Shown here one piece after another: positions 8,254-16,800 of a stretch of 30,567 nt of DNA. Where the stretch lies: positions 1-30,567 of IMG/VR virus record IMGVR_UViG_3300042894_000571; one strand, written 5' to 3'. The notes under the pieces were generated by a model that was given only the letters and a program-made list of their open reading frames with translations, ran no database searches and was not told the origin of the DNA. The number at the start of each line of letters is the position of its first letter. The stretch's first letter is position 1. The translations under genes and the position numbers were made by a program. This DNA comes from a virus.

Positions 8254-8485
8254 TTAATATAATTTTATCGTTGTTTTGTTGTAAAATGTAGTCTCCATTT
8301 TCTTGTAGTAAAAAGTAATCTATTACAACTGCTCTTACACCGTAAATATTGCCTATTCCTTGGGCTTGTAACGAACCATCGCAACACTTTACATTATATG
8401 TACCATCAGCACATAAACAACCTCTAGTGCCTCCTTTTGGGCTTGTGTAACTTGGCGTCTTAAATGAATTACTTTTGCTTCGCAT
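8246..8485 (-). CDS. Small Cys-rich fibre-module protein
   Basis: A 79-residue protein with a compact motif CLCADGTYNVKCCDGSLQ at about residues 23-40, with four Cys, followed by AQGIG and a C-terminal LLQENGDYILQQNNDKI. It overlaps the protease gene start side by 17 nt and the fibre gene by 8 nt. I recall short proteins with this Cys pattern in Bacteroidota phage tail-fibre modules but know of no proven function. The repeat-like end (NGDYILQQ, NNDKIILNG) resembles the ends of fibre/appendage proteins. Confidence 0.6.
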   Translation of the reverse strand: MRSKSNSFKTPSYTSPKGGTRGCLCADGTYNVKCCDGSLQAQGIGNIYGVRAVVIDYFLLQENGDYILQQNNDKIILNG

Positions 8486-9089
8486 CTTGAATTAATTTCT
8501 TAATTTCTAATAATTGTAACCCTGCTTCTATTTCTATATCTACTTGGTCAATTTTTGACAAAGGTAGTTTGGCTTTGTCGGCAAAATAGCCTTCAATCGA
8601 AAATCCTTTAACCTTTTTAGTTTTTATAAACTCATTCCAAATTACATCATTTTCAACTTTAATTGTTCCCATCCAAGTTCCTACCGGTACATTCAAATTG
8701 TACAAATTAGATTTGTCTTTTTCGGTGTCTTCAACAATCCAACTTTCTACCATCGTTAATCCTTTGATTGTTTCTTGATGCTCAAAAGTTGCGTTTGATT
8801 GGTTACCGTTTTGAAAAAACATTTCCATACATTTACGGATCGTGTCTTGTGAAAAGTAAATGTAGTATTCACCGTTTTCCTCATCACGTCTGTAAATAGG
8901 TTTATCTGGTACTAACATAGCACCCATAATGATCTTTTTTTCTTTATCTACTTCCGCAAACTTGTACTCTTTTTGCTCGTCTTTTAAGGCTATCCAATTT
9001 TCCTCAATGGCTGGGTTTTCTACAATCGAAATTGCATCAATACCACTCAACTCCATTTCGGTATCCACAATAAGTTCTATAATTTTCAT
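8469..9089 (-). CDS. XkdF-like prohead protease
   Basis: A 206-residue putative serine protease of the phage XkdF / S78-type group, which cuts capsid and scaffold proteins during maturation. Numbering from MKIIELIVD, the expected pair is visible: His104 in ATFEHQ and Ser164 in KGFSIEGYF, with the conserved GTWMG strand between them. ISIVENPAIEENW near the N-terminus is also typical. An in-frame ATG at 9128 would add 13 residues; 9089 is preferred because family members begin at this point. The gene lies between tail and fibre genes rather than beside the capsid gene, which is unusual. Confidence 0.8.
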   Translation of the reverse strand: MKIIELIVDTEMELSGIDAISIVENPAIEENWIALKDEQKEYKFAEVDKEKKIIMGAMLVPDKPIYRRDEENGEYYIYFSQDTIRKCMEMFFQNGNQSNATFEHQETIKGLTMVESWIVEDTEKDKSNLYNLNVPVGTWMGTIKVENDVIWNEFIKTKKVKGFSIEGYFADKAKLPLSKIDQVDIEIEAGLQLLEIKKLIQDAKQK

Positions 9090-9152
9090 AACTGTATAAC
9101 GTTTTAAATTTTTATTTTGTTTTACCATATTGTTAGCGTCAACAAAATGGTT

Positions 9153-11027
9153 TTATCCTATCGATGCACTACTAACTATGTTCCTATCTAATCCTTGCTG
9201 TGTTGTTACGTCATTAGCTACTACGTAAGCCTTGATAGGCTGTTGTCCTTGTTGTGCTATTGTTTCAGCTATTGCGTTTGTTTTAGATGCTCCTACAACG
9301 TTTATTGATGGCTGTGCTGATGCAGGTGTAGATATTGCACCACCGCCACCTCCGCCTGATGCACCTCCACCGCCTCCTGCATTGATAGAACTTGCTGAAC
9401 CTATACCTGCTGCTAATATCGAAGCTATTGATGTTGCTGCACCTATTTTAGTGGCTACTATAGAAGTAGCAGCTATTTTAAGATTTGCTGCATAAGCAGG
9501 GTTTGGAACACCTGGCCCTAAAAAAGGTGGGTTTATTGGTGTTGGTGCAGCCGATGCTTTTGCTAATCCTATTGCTTTTGCTGCTCCTGTAACTACATCA
9601 GCAATAGCTAATCCTTTTTGTACCGCTAATATTCCTAATGCAACCGCTTTATTCTTACCTGCAAATTGTTGTAATATATTTAGACTTGTGTCTAATGCAC
9701 TTCTTTTTGCATCTTTTACCGCTTGTTCGGCTGCTAATTCTCTATCTGTTAATTCTTTTGTTGATGCTAATTTTTCTTCATAAATAGCATATTCAGCATC
9801 TGCCTGACTAATTAAAAAGTTATTTGTCAATTCAGAAGTATCTAAATTATTTGCTTCTAAAACTGATTTCTTTTCGTTGTATTCCCTTAATTCTTTTTGT
9901 GCAGGTGTTTCTTTTGCTTTTGCTATTTCGTCTAATATAGCCATTGCAGTTGTAGCAGACTGCATTTCATTAGCTAACCTTTTTTGTTCTTCTTCACTAA
10001 TTTCTTCATTAGTTTCTTTAACAGTTTTTACTTCCGCTTTTTTATTCTCTTTTTTAGATTTTAAACGATCGTCATCTATTTTTTTAAGTTTTCGATTTAA
10101 CTCTAATGCATATGCTTTTTGATTTGCTCCATCTTCCTCAACTAATTTTAAATATTCATTTTTAGCAGCGATTTTCTGCTTTGTATATTCATCTAATTGA
10201 CTTCCGTGTTCTTTTAAATATTGCTCATTATTTTTTAATGATTTAGCTGCTGCTGCTGAAAGTTTATTAACTTCTCTTTCTGCTTCAGATGTCGCACCTA
10301 TAAAATCAGTTATTGCGTGAACAACATACATAACACCATCTCCAACTTTTGACAATGCAGGTATTACTCTTAAAATAGTATCCTTTATAGTACTGAAATT
10401 TGCTATTAACATTCCAACCGCTACAACTAAAGCACCTATTCCCGTAGAAATAATTGCTCCTCTTAATAATTTTAAACCCGTAGTAGTAGCTGCATTTACA
10501 TAAGTGTAAGCAGTTTGATAAATAGTTAAAGCTTGTTGTGCAAGTGATGTATTTTTAATTACAGTAGTTAATATTTTAAATTGATCTACACTTTCCCCAA
10601 CCGCTTGTAAACCGCTTGAAATAGCCATTGCAGATTGAACTTTTAAAATAGCTTGTTCTACTTCTTTGCTCTCTCCGCCTAATGTTCCCATTACACCTGT
10701 AACCGCAGAAAATCCTCCTGCAACTCCACTTAAAGCCCCGCTTAATGCTTTAAACTTAGCATCAGGATTAAAGGCATCAGTTAAGGCTTTTGCATCTCCA
10801 ATTCTATCAGTTAATTCAGCAGCCTTTTTAGCAGCATTAACTGCCTCTTTTGATGTTGCTCCAAACTTATCTGATAAAATTGCAACCTCTTGTTGTGCTT
10901 GTCTTAATTGACCTTTTAAACTTGTTATTGATTTATCTGTGTTTTCAATAGCATTTCCAAATTTATTAACACTGTTTTCTGCCTGACTAGCATCAACTTT
11001 TATTTTAACCTCTATATCCTGTGCCAT
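9153..11027 (-). CDS. Tail tape measure protein
   Basis: A 624-residue protein. The start MAQDIEVKIKVDASQAENSVNKFG is a typical tape-measure N-terminus. Long helical Ala/Lys/Glu-rich stretches follow, with a central hydrophobic region (about residues 180-250, including IISTGIGALVVAVGMLIANF), a strongly coiled-coil segment (about 255-440) and a Gly/Ser/Ala-rich C-terminus containing GGGGGASGGGGGGA. It sets tail length and helps DNA ejection across the membrane. With the usual 1.5 Angstrom per residue rule the tail would be roughly 90 nm, which is an estimate only. It is the longest helical ORF in the tail block, as expected. Confidence 0.85.
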   Translation of the reverse strand: MAQDIEVKIKVDASQAENSVNKFGNAIENTDKSITSLKGQLRQAQQEVAILSDKFGATSKEAVNAAKKAAELTDRIGDAKALTDAFNPDAKFKALSGALSGVAGGFSAVTGVMGTLGGESKEVEQAILKVQSAMAISSGLQAVGESVDQFKILTTVIKNTSLAQQALTIYQTAYTYVNAATTTGLKLLRGAIISTGIGALVVAVGMLIANFSTIKDTILRVIPALSKVGDGVMYVVHAITDFIGATSEAEREVNKLSAAAAKSLKNNEQYLKEHGSQLDEYTKQKIAAKNEYLKLVEEDGANQKAYALELNRKLKKIDDDRLKSKKENKKAEVKTVKETNEEISEEEQKRLANEMQSATTAMAILDEIAKAKETPAQKELREYNEKKSVLEANNLDTSELTNNFLISQADAEYAIYEEKLASTKELTDRELAAEQAVKDAKRSALDTSLNILQQFAGKNKAVALGILAVQKGLAIADVVTGAAKAIGLAKASAAPTPINPPFLGPGVPNPAYAANLKIAATSIVATKIGAATSIASILAAGIGSASSINAGGGGGASGGGGGGAISTPASAQPSINVVGASKTNAIAETIAQQGQQPIKAYVVANDVTTQQGLDRNIVSSASIG

Positions 11028-11160
11028 TTACTATTTTTTTTGCTTGTTTAAATGCTTCTTTAAATGTTTCTGGCAACTTATTCTTGCCTCTTGCTATTGC
11101 TATTCTTTCACTGTTGCTCTTCAAATCTAATTTTAAGCAGTCTATTATTTCTTTTATCAT
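11005..11160 (-). CDS. Small protein overlapping tape measure start
   Basis: A 51-residue basic ORF starting MIKEIIDCLKLDLKSNSER. It begins 5 nt after the stop of the 847-residue tail protein and ends 23 nt inside the tape-measure gene in another frame, so translation of the two may be coupled. The leader before its ATG (GACTAAAACA) resembles the CACTAAAAC leader motif seen elsewhere. No domain is recognised; a tape-measure chaperone is conceivable from position only. Confidence 0.55.
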   Translation of the reverse strand: MIKEIIDCLKLDLKSNSERIAIARGKNKLPETFKEAFKQAKKIVNGTGYRG

Positions 11161-11164
11161 TGTT

Positions 11165-13708
11165 TTAGTCTTTTATTAATCTTACTGAGAAACCGTATTT
11201 CTTATTGTAGTTGCCTCTGGAGGCATTGCCGTTAGCGTAACTTAGGGTGCGGAACCAGGCGTAAGTAGTATCGGACTCTGACGAACCCCACCAGAACCCG
11301 TAGCCGCCAATGTCGCCGAACGTCCCATTGTAGTCGCGACCCCCTCCCGGAAGACCTGTAAAACCACTCTCATTAGTAGCATTTGTATTAGGGTTTATCC
11401 AAAGCGACGTGCCTGTTGATTTCATTTTGCCTCCTGCATTTGTTCCTAAATAGGTTATTAAAGTGCTCCATTCCGCATCTGTTGGAATGTGATAACCTAA
11501 TGGAGCTAATCCTCTACTATTATTTACTGCATACCAATTATAAAGTTTACCGTAAACAACCCCGTTAGCTGTATTGTTTGCATAACGGCACCAAGCCCCT
11601 GTTGTTAAGGCTGCCCAAGCTGTTGGGTCTGTAACTTCTGGAATAGGTGTACCATCTCTATACGTTTCAACATCAAGGTTTCTATCAGTCCAAAGTTGTG
11701 TTCCTATAAGAACGTCTGTCGATGGCTCTACTACTCTCTGGTCTGTTAGCAATTCAAACTGTGCAACTCCGCTAGTTAAATCTGTTGTCATTGTATTAAT
11801 CAAATACTTTGTGTCTCTTATTAGTATCGTATCATTCAATTTAAGCGTAGTTAATATACTTGTTGGTAGTATAGCACTAATTTTAGTTAATCGTGCCTTA
11901 AAATTAAATATATTGGCAAAGTACTGTGAATAGTATGTTTGATATAAACCGTTGTTTACTATTTCATTTGTTAGTGTACTTTGTTGCTCATTGAAATTTA
12001 ATCCGTATGTTTCTGTTCCTATTAATGTTTCTTGTCCGAATGATTTGTATGTATTGTATTCTATTCCGTTTCCTGTTAGTGAAGTTGAAAACCAAAATCC
12101 TATTCCTGTAGTTACAGTTAATGCAGTAGGATTGTAATCGTATAAAATAACTGGTTTAGGAATGTATCTTTGTAAATCTGTTTTTAAAGCATATCCAACT
12201 TGTAAAACATTATTTGTCCATAGATTTTGAAAGTTTAAATTTTCAAATGGTAGTTTAATAGAATATTCTTCTCCCTCGGCAGGTGGTGTATTTGAATGAT
12301 GCAAAGAACCATATTCAATACCATTAGTAGAATTAAAACCTACATTAATTATTGATTCGCTTTTCTCATAATCAAAGTTTATTTTTTTATGGGTCTTTAC
12401 TCTGTTTAATGTTTTTTTATCTTGTATTACATATTTTGTAATATCAATATCAGAACCTCCTTCATAATAATTATCAATAGTTTTTACGGTGTAATTTATT
12501 CCATCATTTGAATAACAAGTTAAATTGAACATTTTTAAAAGTCCACTAAAGAAGTCTTCTATTTTAATTTCTGGCATATAAGAACTAACTGATATATTCC
12601 CAGATAGTGTTTGAGGGTCCATTGTAGCTGATTTTGTATATCCAGAAATATATGTTCCCATATCTATTTTAAATACAAATTCAAATGTTTCGGTTGTTTC
12701 TATATTAAATGAATGTTTGTTTTGATCTGCATCTGTTCTAATTACATAAGAACTTGTGCCTCCATCACTATCTATAAATGTATCAATTAAATCATCGTTT
12801 AAATATCTATTAATTTTATAAGGCACTGATGTATATCCAGCTTGTGGTGTAATAGTTATTTTAGTTCTTCCTCCATTTGCTCTTATAAAATAATTATCCG
12901 TTAGGTTTACAGTTACTCCAGGTAAATCTTCTAAATTTCCTTTTGTACTTAAATCAATTTTTTGTTTTAAATTTGTTGTAAAAGTGCTTGAATTTTGCAA
13001 CCATAAATAAGCATTTAAAAATCTTGGGTCAGTTAAAAATGTGCTCGGCTCTGAGGTTGTTCCATCAAAGTTAATTCCGAACCTTTGCTCAATCATATTA
13101 AAAACCGCTCTCAATCTTAAAGCGGGAAACAATTCGTTGTATCTTATCGGTGTTTCTTCAAAATTTATATTCCATTCACCACTTCCAAAAGTCCAATAAT
13201 GGTCAGAAGTAATTAAAGGAAACATCACATCTGAACTTGTAGTAGTTGTAGTTACTTTGTCTTTTACAATATCAGCATCGTATTCAAAATCATAAGTAGT
13301 ACTTGTTAAATCTTTTAAATATAAACCCGCAAACGTGTCTTTTAAGTTACCTAACAAACCAATGAAAGTAATTGAATAGTCTTTAGCTTGTCCATCTTCT
13401 ACATTTGCACTTTCTAATTGAATTTTGCCTTTACGAAAAGTAATAGTGTCTATTTCAATATAAGCGTCTGCCTTTACTAATGTACTGAATGGCTCGTCGT
13501 TTGTATTGTCGTACCAATGCCGAAATATTTTATTGTTTTGTTTTGATGCAGGAACAGTAAATGTTTGACTAAAATCAGTAAAGGTTTTACTAATATCGTT
13601 GATGTTTTGTATAGAACTAACTACCGATATTTTTTCGTCGTCAAATAAATCTACTCGGTTGTATTGTCCCGTTTGAACATCTTTTATGTATATGGCTACT
13701 GCTAACAT
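11165..13708 (-). CDS. Tail tip/baseplate protein with C-terminal FISUMP C-type-lectin-like domain
   Basis: An 847-residue tail protein. The N-terminal ~660 residues look like a tail-hub or distal-tail protein of Bacteroidota phages: a start with IYIKDVQTGQYNRVDLFDD, an SKTFTDFSQTFTVPAS segment, and a central beta-rich region. Residues about 667-847 form a FISUMP-type domain, which has the C-type lectin fold. It shows GTQLWTDRNLD, LYNWYAVN, RGLAPLGYHIPTDAEW, GLPGG and a terminal GFSVRLI. The last ~60 residues have GC-rich, NNC-rich codons unlike the rest of the gene and resemble a diversity-generating-retroelement variable region. It would display a receptor-binding surface at the tail tip. 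It directly abuts the preceding tail gene. Confidence 0.75.
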   Translation of the reverse strand: MLAVAIYIKDVQTGQYNRVDLFDDEKISVVSSIQNINDISKTFTDFSQTFTVPASKQNNKIFRHWYDNTNDEPFSTLVKADAYIEIDTITFRKGKIQLESANVEDGQAKDYSITFIGLLGNLKDTFAGLYLKDLTSTTYDFEYDADIVKDKVTTTTTSSDVMFPLITSDHYWTFGSGEWNINFEETPIRYNELFPALRLRAVFNMIEQRFGINFDGTTSEPSTFLTDPRFLNAYLWLQNSSTFTTNLKQKIDLSTKGNLEDLPGVTVNLTDNYFIRANGGRTKITITPQAGYTSVPYKINRYLNDDLIDTFIDSDGGTSSYVIRTDADQNKHSFNIETTETFEFVFKIDMGTYISGYTKSATMDPQTLSGNISVSSYMPEIKIEDFFSGLLKMFNLTCYSNDGINYTVKTIDNYYEGGSDIDITKYVIQDKKTLNRVKTHKKINFDYEKSESIINVGFNSTNGIEYGSLHHSNTPPAEGEEYSIKLPFENLNFQNLWTNNVLQVGYALKTDLQRYIPKPVILYDYNPTALTVTTGIGFWFSTSLTGNGIEYNTYKSFGQETLIGTETYGLNFNEQQSTLTNEIVNNGLYQTYYSQYFANIFNFKARLTKISAILPTSILTTLKLNDTILIRDTKYLINTMTTDLTSGVAQFELLTDQRVVEPSTDVLIGTQLWTDRNLDVETYRDGTPIPEVTDPTAWAALTTGAWCRYANNTANGVVYGKLYNWYAVNNSRGLAPLGYHIPTDAEWSTLITYLGTNAGGKMKSTGTSLWINPNTNATNESGFTGLPGGGRDYNGTFGDIGGYGFWWGSSESDTTYAWFRTLSYANGNASRGNYNKKYGFSVRLIKD
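11168..11356 (-). other. Candidate DGR-type variable region (VR)
   Basis: This segment encodes residues 785-847, from GLPGG to the C-terminal GFSVRLIKD. By hand count 84 of 140 bases in 11211-11350 are G or C, in an otherwise AT-rich genome. About half of the codons from CGC at residue 791 to the end of the variable stretch have the form NNC (GAC, TAC, GGC, TTC, GCC, TCC). That is what adenine mutagenesis of AAC codons produces in diversity-generating retroelements. The ending GFSVR(x)I matches the conserved end of FISUMP-type DGR targets. No template repeat or reverse transcriptase was found in the window. Confidence 0.55.
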
Positions 13709-14821
13709 TTATACTACGTCGTTTATTAAATTAAAAGCATATTCGAACTCTACTTCATAATTTATGTTTTTGTCCTTTAAATGGCTCTTTAAATCGCTTG
13801 ATTGGCTTTTAACAGTTGCAGGTTTACCATCTAATAAAACAGTTTCAGATAAAAGCAAATCAGTTATTAATTCTGAATAGTTTTCATCTACAAAGCCTGT
13901 ATTCAATTTAACAGTTTGCTTCCCGTTTGTATTCATTGTTTTGAACTGCCCAATAGAAGTATTATAATTTATAGCTTGTTGGCTCAATTTATAATCTGTT
14001 CCTTTTACTGATACGCTATTGCTTTGTGCTTTGAAGAATGTAATAGTTTGCCAACCTCCGTATCTATTTACAAAGTCACAAAGCACTGGTGTATATTTGC
14101 ACTCTTCAATCGGATAGGTAAAGAATGTTTTAATAGTTGGGCTTCCACTTGCAGGTGTGTAGGTAATTGTAACCTTGCATCCGTTAATAAAAGCACTATT
14201 CGATTTAACTAAACTAATTGGCACCGTAGTATTGTATTGCCCTGTTAATCCTACGCCAAAATTTACAGAAACCGAATAAACAATGCCATCAATTCTTTCG
14301 TATTTTGCTACTACGGTTGTTGTAGTTGCTGTTGGTTTATCTACTAATACATTCACGTATTGAATTAATGCGTTTGGATAGGTCGATAATTGATAATAAT
14401 AATTAGAAATGTTTGTATTGCTCAACACTTCCATTACTGATTCAGCTGGATTTTGATTCCCACTTGTATAACTTGTAAAACCGTTTACGCCTATGTAGTC
14501 TGTTGTATTTAAAAGGGTATCGACACCCGTAACTGTTTTATATCTTTTTACTCTAAATTTTACCCATTCATTGTTTTGCTCTTGCCCTCCTGCACTGCTT
14601 ACATAAGTAGATTTTATATTGTCTATATATTCCTTCACATAATTTGAAACATTATAAATCGTACTCAACTGTGTTGGGCTTGATATATTTTTTGACAAAG
14701 TATATGTTGGTGTTGCAGGTACTGTGCTACCATTCCAGATAAACAATTCAATCTTACTTCCATTTTGCCCTGTTTCGTTTATTTCGATTATAAACGGACT
14801 TCTTACTTCTACTACTTTCAT
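13709..14821 (-). CDS. Tail protein, candidate distal tail protein
   Basis: A 370-residue beta-rich protein beginning MKVVEVRSPFIIEI. It contains NVSNYVKEYIDNI, a central FTSYTSGNQNPAESV and a C-terminal LLSETVLLDGKPATVKSQS then YEVEFEYAFNLINDV. I recall this end in conserved Bacteroidota phage tail proteins located between tail-completion genes and the tip protein. The neighbouring order (completion protein, this gene, 847-residue tip protein, tape measure) suggests a distal tail or baseplate role. It overlaps the preceding 53-residue gene by ATGA and abuts the next gene with no gap. The exact role is inferred. Confidence 0.6.
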   Translation of the reverse strand: MKVVEVRSPFIIEINETGQNGSKIELFIWNGSTVPATPTYTLSKNISSPTQLSTIYNVSNYVKEYIDNIKSTYVSSAGGQEQNNEWVKFRVKRYKTVTGVDTLLNTTDYIGVNGFTSYTSGNQNPAESVMEVLSNTNISNYYYQLSTYPNALIQYVNVLVDKPTATTTTVVAKYERIDGIVYSVSVNFGVGLTGQYNTTVPISLVKSNSAFINGCKVTITYTPASGSPTIKTFFTYPIEECKYTPVLCDFVNRYGGWQTITFFKAQSNSVSVKGTDYKLSQQAINYNTSIGQFKTMNTNGKQTVKLNTGFVDENYSELITDLLLSETVLLDGKPATVKSQSSDLKSHLKDKNINYEVEFEYAFNLINDVV

Positions 14822-14979
14822 TTCGTGTGGTGTATTGTTTGAACTAATACCTCATCAATATATATCTCCTCTTTACAAGTCCAAAGGTTTACATATTGTG
14901 TTGAATTTATTTCAGCTTCTGCTTCTATTATAAAAGTTGGTATTTCGTCTTGCTCTTTGTATATCTTAACTATGTTCAT
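14818..14979 (-). CDS. Small tail-module protein
   Basis: A 53-residue acidic ORF starting MNIVKIYKEQDEIPTF and ending VLVQTIHHTK. It is joined by four-base ATGA overlaps to the gp10-like gene upstream and the 370-residue tail gene downstream. This is strong evidence that it is translated. It lacks a membrane segment and I do not recognise a family. Confidence 0.65.
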   Translation of the reverse strand: MNIVKIYKEQDEIPTFIIEAEAEINSTQYVNLWTCKEEIYIDEVLVQTIHHTK

Positions 14980-15524
14980 TTTTGATTGAAATTAGACTTG
15001 ATTAAATAATTTACTGTTGATTCTATATCTAAACTAAATGCGTCTGTTATAACGCTTGATAATTGGCTTATATTCTTTTTGACTGCTTTTTCTAAAAACT
15101 TGTTTGGCTCTATACCTTGGTGATAAACTGATTCACGAACCGCATAAGGTGATAATCCTCTTTTGTTTGACCAATCTATAAAATGCTTAACGCTTGGCTT
15201 TACACCTTCTTTAAATGAATATGGCGATCCTTTGCCTTTTTGCTTCCACATCTTGCCTTTGTTGTTTGTTCGTTTGAATGCTGATGTTTGTTTTCTTACA
15301 CCACCTACACCTCGAACTCCTTTATCTACAAAAGCACCATATTTACTCATTAAGATATTTATCTCAATTGAATTTTTAGAAACCTTTGCTCCTTGATTTA
15401 CTAAACTGTTTTTTAATTTCCCCGTATCAACTTTGCCCGTGCTTTCTAAATTAGCTTTTGCATCTTTTACGATGTTATTACTAAAATCATTCAAGGCTTG
15501 TTTTAGGTTGTCAATCTTTAACAT
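14976..15524 (-). CDS. HK97 gp10-like tail completion protein
   Basis: A 182-residue basic protein. The pattern KVDTGKLKNSL (residues about 31-41), SKYGAFVDKGVRGVGG (about 60-75) and the late IEPNKFLEKAVKK is that of the HK97 gp10 / tail-completion family, which joins the tail to the head connector. It sits after the putative tail terminator (7-nt overlap). The many Lys residues and the loop around residues 77-105 are family-typical. The name follows motif layout and context, not a search. Confidence 0.65.
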   Translation of the reverse strand: MLKIDNLKQALNDFSNNIVKDAKANLESTGKVDTGKLKNSLVNQGAKVSKNSIEINILMSKYGAFVDKGVRGVGGVRKQTSAFKRTNNKGKMWKQKGKGSPYSFKEGVKPSVKHFIDWSNKRGLSPYAVRESVYHQGIEPNKFLEKAVKKNISQLSSVITDAFSLDIESTVNYLIKSNFNQK

Positions 15525-15994
15525 TTGTTTATATCGTTTGGTACCGTTAGGTTTATAGTTGTGGTAAATCCTGCTAGCATATTTTCAAATTCTTTGTTGA
15601 TAAATTCGCTTTGTGGATCGCCTTCTAATTCCATCGTGTCAATCGCTATCGTGCTTTGTCTTAACCTTGCCACTAATCGATTGATTACGTACAGTTGATT
15701 TGTCCAGATATAAATTAGGTTGTCATTGCCGTATATGTTGTCTTGAATTACATCTTTACTGATGTCTACTATATCTACGTTTACAATAGTTAATTGAAAC
15801 GTTAATGAATTTTCACTATGCGTTACGTTGTCCATTGTTATATTCGCCAAAGGAAACATTGTCATCTTTGCTAAATCTAATTCCGTTAGTTCTCCAAGCG
15901 TAACTTTATTGCAGAATGGGTTAGATTCTAGTTCGTCTTTCATTGCTTCAATCACTCTGTAAATCGCTTCAACTCCTCTTAAATTATCTGCCAT
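15518..15994 (-). CDS. Putative tail terminator protein
   Basis: A 158-residue protein with NLRGVEAIYRVIEAMKDEL, NPFCNKVTLGELTELDLAK, TMFPLANI and an end FENMLAGFTTTINLTVPND. I recall this pattern in a conserved Bacteroidota phage protein found between tail chaperones and gp10-like genes. The alpha/beta layout and size fit tail terminators that cap the tail tube. It overlaps the -1 extension of the tail chaperone by 11 nt and the gp10-like gene by 7 nt. The role is inferred from order and size. Confidence 0.6.
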   Translation of the reverse strand: MADNLRGVEAIYRVIEAMKDELESNPFCNKVTLGELTELDLAKMTMFPLANITMDNVTHSENSLTFQLTIVNVDIVDISKDVIQDNIYGNDNLIYIWTNQLYVINRLVARLRQSTIAIDTMELEGDPQSEFINKEFENMLAGFTTTINLTVPNDINKC

Positions 15995-16247
15995 TTCTTC
16001 TTTGTATTTTTTTTAGTTCTTCAGCTTCTTTTTTTCGTTTGTCTATTTTATAACAAAGGTTGTTTAAACAAGTATGCATATTTAATTGCTCAACCGCTTC
16101 ATATCTTGTAACGTCTCCTCCAGCAAGTTCGTCAATTGTGCTATACCAATTCCAGTTGATGTCAAATTGAGTTGGCTCTGAAAAGTCTCCTCCTCCGTCT
16201 CCAAATACTTGATAATAGATGCCAGTAAGTCCGTTCCTAAATTCCAA
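15984..16247 (-). CDS. -1 frameshift extension of the tail assembly chaperone (T-like part)
   Basis: An 87-codon open frame with no ATG. Its first possible start is a TTG formed by the T9 tract itself, and an in-frame TAG lies shortly upstream. It encodes FDINWNWYSTIDELAGGDVTR then NMHTCLNNLCYKIDKRK, a pattern I recall from the C-terminal part of Bacteroidota phage tail-chaperone-region proteins, so it is probably translated. Slipping -1 on T_TTT_TTT (16253-16247) fuses residue 165 of the 219-residue protein to this frame, giving about 252 residues, like lambda gpGT. The alternative is a one-base error in the nine-base homopolymer that split one continuous gene. Confidence 0.65.
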   Translation of the reverse strand: MEFRNGLTGIYYQVFGDGGGDFSEPTQFDINWNWYSTIDELAGGDVTRYEAVEQLNMHTCLNNLCYKIDKRKKEAEELKKIQRRNGR

Positions 16248-16741
16248 AAAAAAACCATCGAACCGATAACCGCACTAAGTGGCATTTGCCTTAATTGTTT
16301 GTGATACTTGTCTCCTTCGTATCTTTCAATGTTATACATCCCGTTTTTAATTTCTTGCTTTATCGGTCTGTAAAGTACACCCATTGCAATATGCATATTT
16401 GACCACTCGGATATATTACCGTTTAAATCTAATAATTCACCGTAGGTCATTTTATCAAGTTCTGGCAGCCATCCAAACTTCACACCATCGATTGTAAATT
16501 TCTGCACCAATTCGGGTTGGCTTTCTAATATGCCATCTAAAATCTTAGATATGTTTTCTACTGATTCGTATTCTAAATTTAATACCTGTTCCCGGGACAA
16601 CTTGCAAAATATTTCTATCTTTTTTATTTTTAAATACTCTTCAGCATCGGGTAGCTTTTTTCTACTTTCAATTTCTTGGTTGTATTCTTGATATTGGATC
16701 AGTGTGATGTCGTCTAGTGAACTTGGAACGGTTAGCTTCAT
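16082..16741 (-). CDS. Tail assembly chaperone-like protein (G-like, zero frame)
   Basis: A 219-residue acidic, helical protein starting MKLTVPSSLDDITLIQYQEYNQEI. It contains FTIDGVKFGWLPELDKMTYGE and GVLYRPI. Proteins of this form lie after the terminase block in Bacteroidota siphophages. The zero frame ends 54 codons after a T9 slippery tract, while a second frame continues, the layout of tail chaperones that need two products in fixed ratio for tape-measure loading. A terminator (16801-16826) precedes the gene and CGTTATA lies about 18 nt before the ATG. No usual host-type promoter is seen, so a late factor may be needed. Confidence 0.65.
   Translation of the reverse strand: MKLTVPSSLDDITLIQYQEYNQEIESRKKLPDAEEYLKIKKIEIFCKLSREQVLNLEYESVENISKILDGILESQPELVQKFTIDGVKFGWLPELDKMTYGELLDLNGNISEWSNMHIAMGVLYRPIKQEIKNGMYNIERYEGDKYHKQLRQMPLSAVIGSMVFFWNLGTDLLASIIKYLETEEETFQSQLNLTSTGIGIAQLTNLLEETLQDMKRLSN
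16246..16254 (-). other. T9 slippery tract, candidate programmed -1 frameshift site
   Basis: The zero-frame codons read GTT TTT TTT TGG, so the heptamer T_TTT_TTT (16253-16247) has the canonical X_XXY_YYZ form. After slipping, reading continues as TTG GAA in the -1 frame, which stays open for 87 codons. No strong downstream pseudoknot was identified by eye. Confidence 0.6.
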
Positions 16742-16800
16742 ATAGTTGTTTATTTTAGATATAACGTTAGATATTTAATTTTACGATAAAATATAAGCAC

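Noticed and set aside
9232-9495. Plus-strand Pro/Ala-rich ORF opposite the tape measure
   Set aside because: Its low-complexity proline run is the reverse complement of the Gly-rich tape-measure tail.
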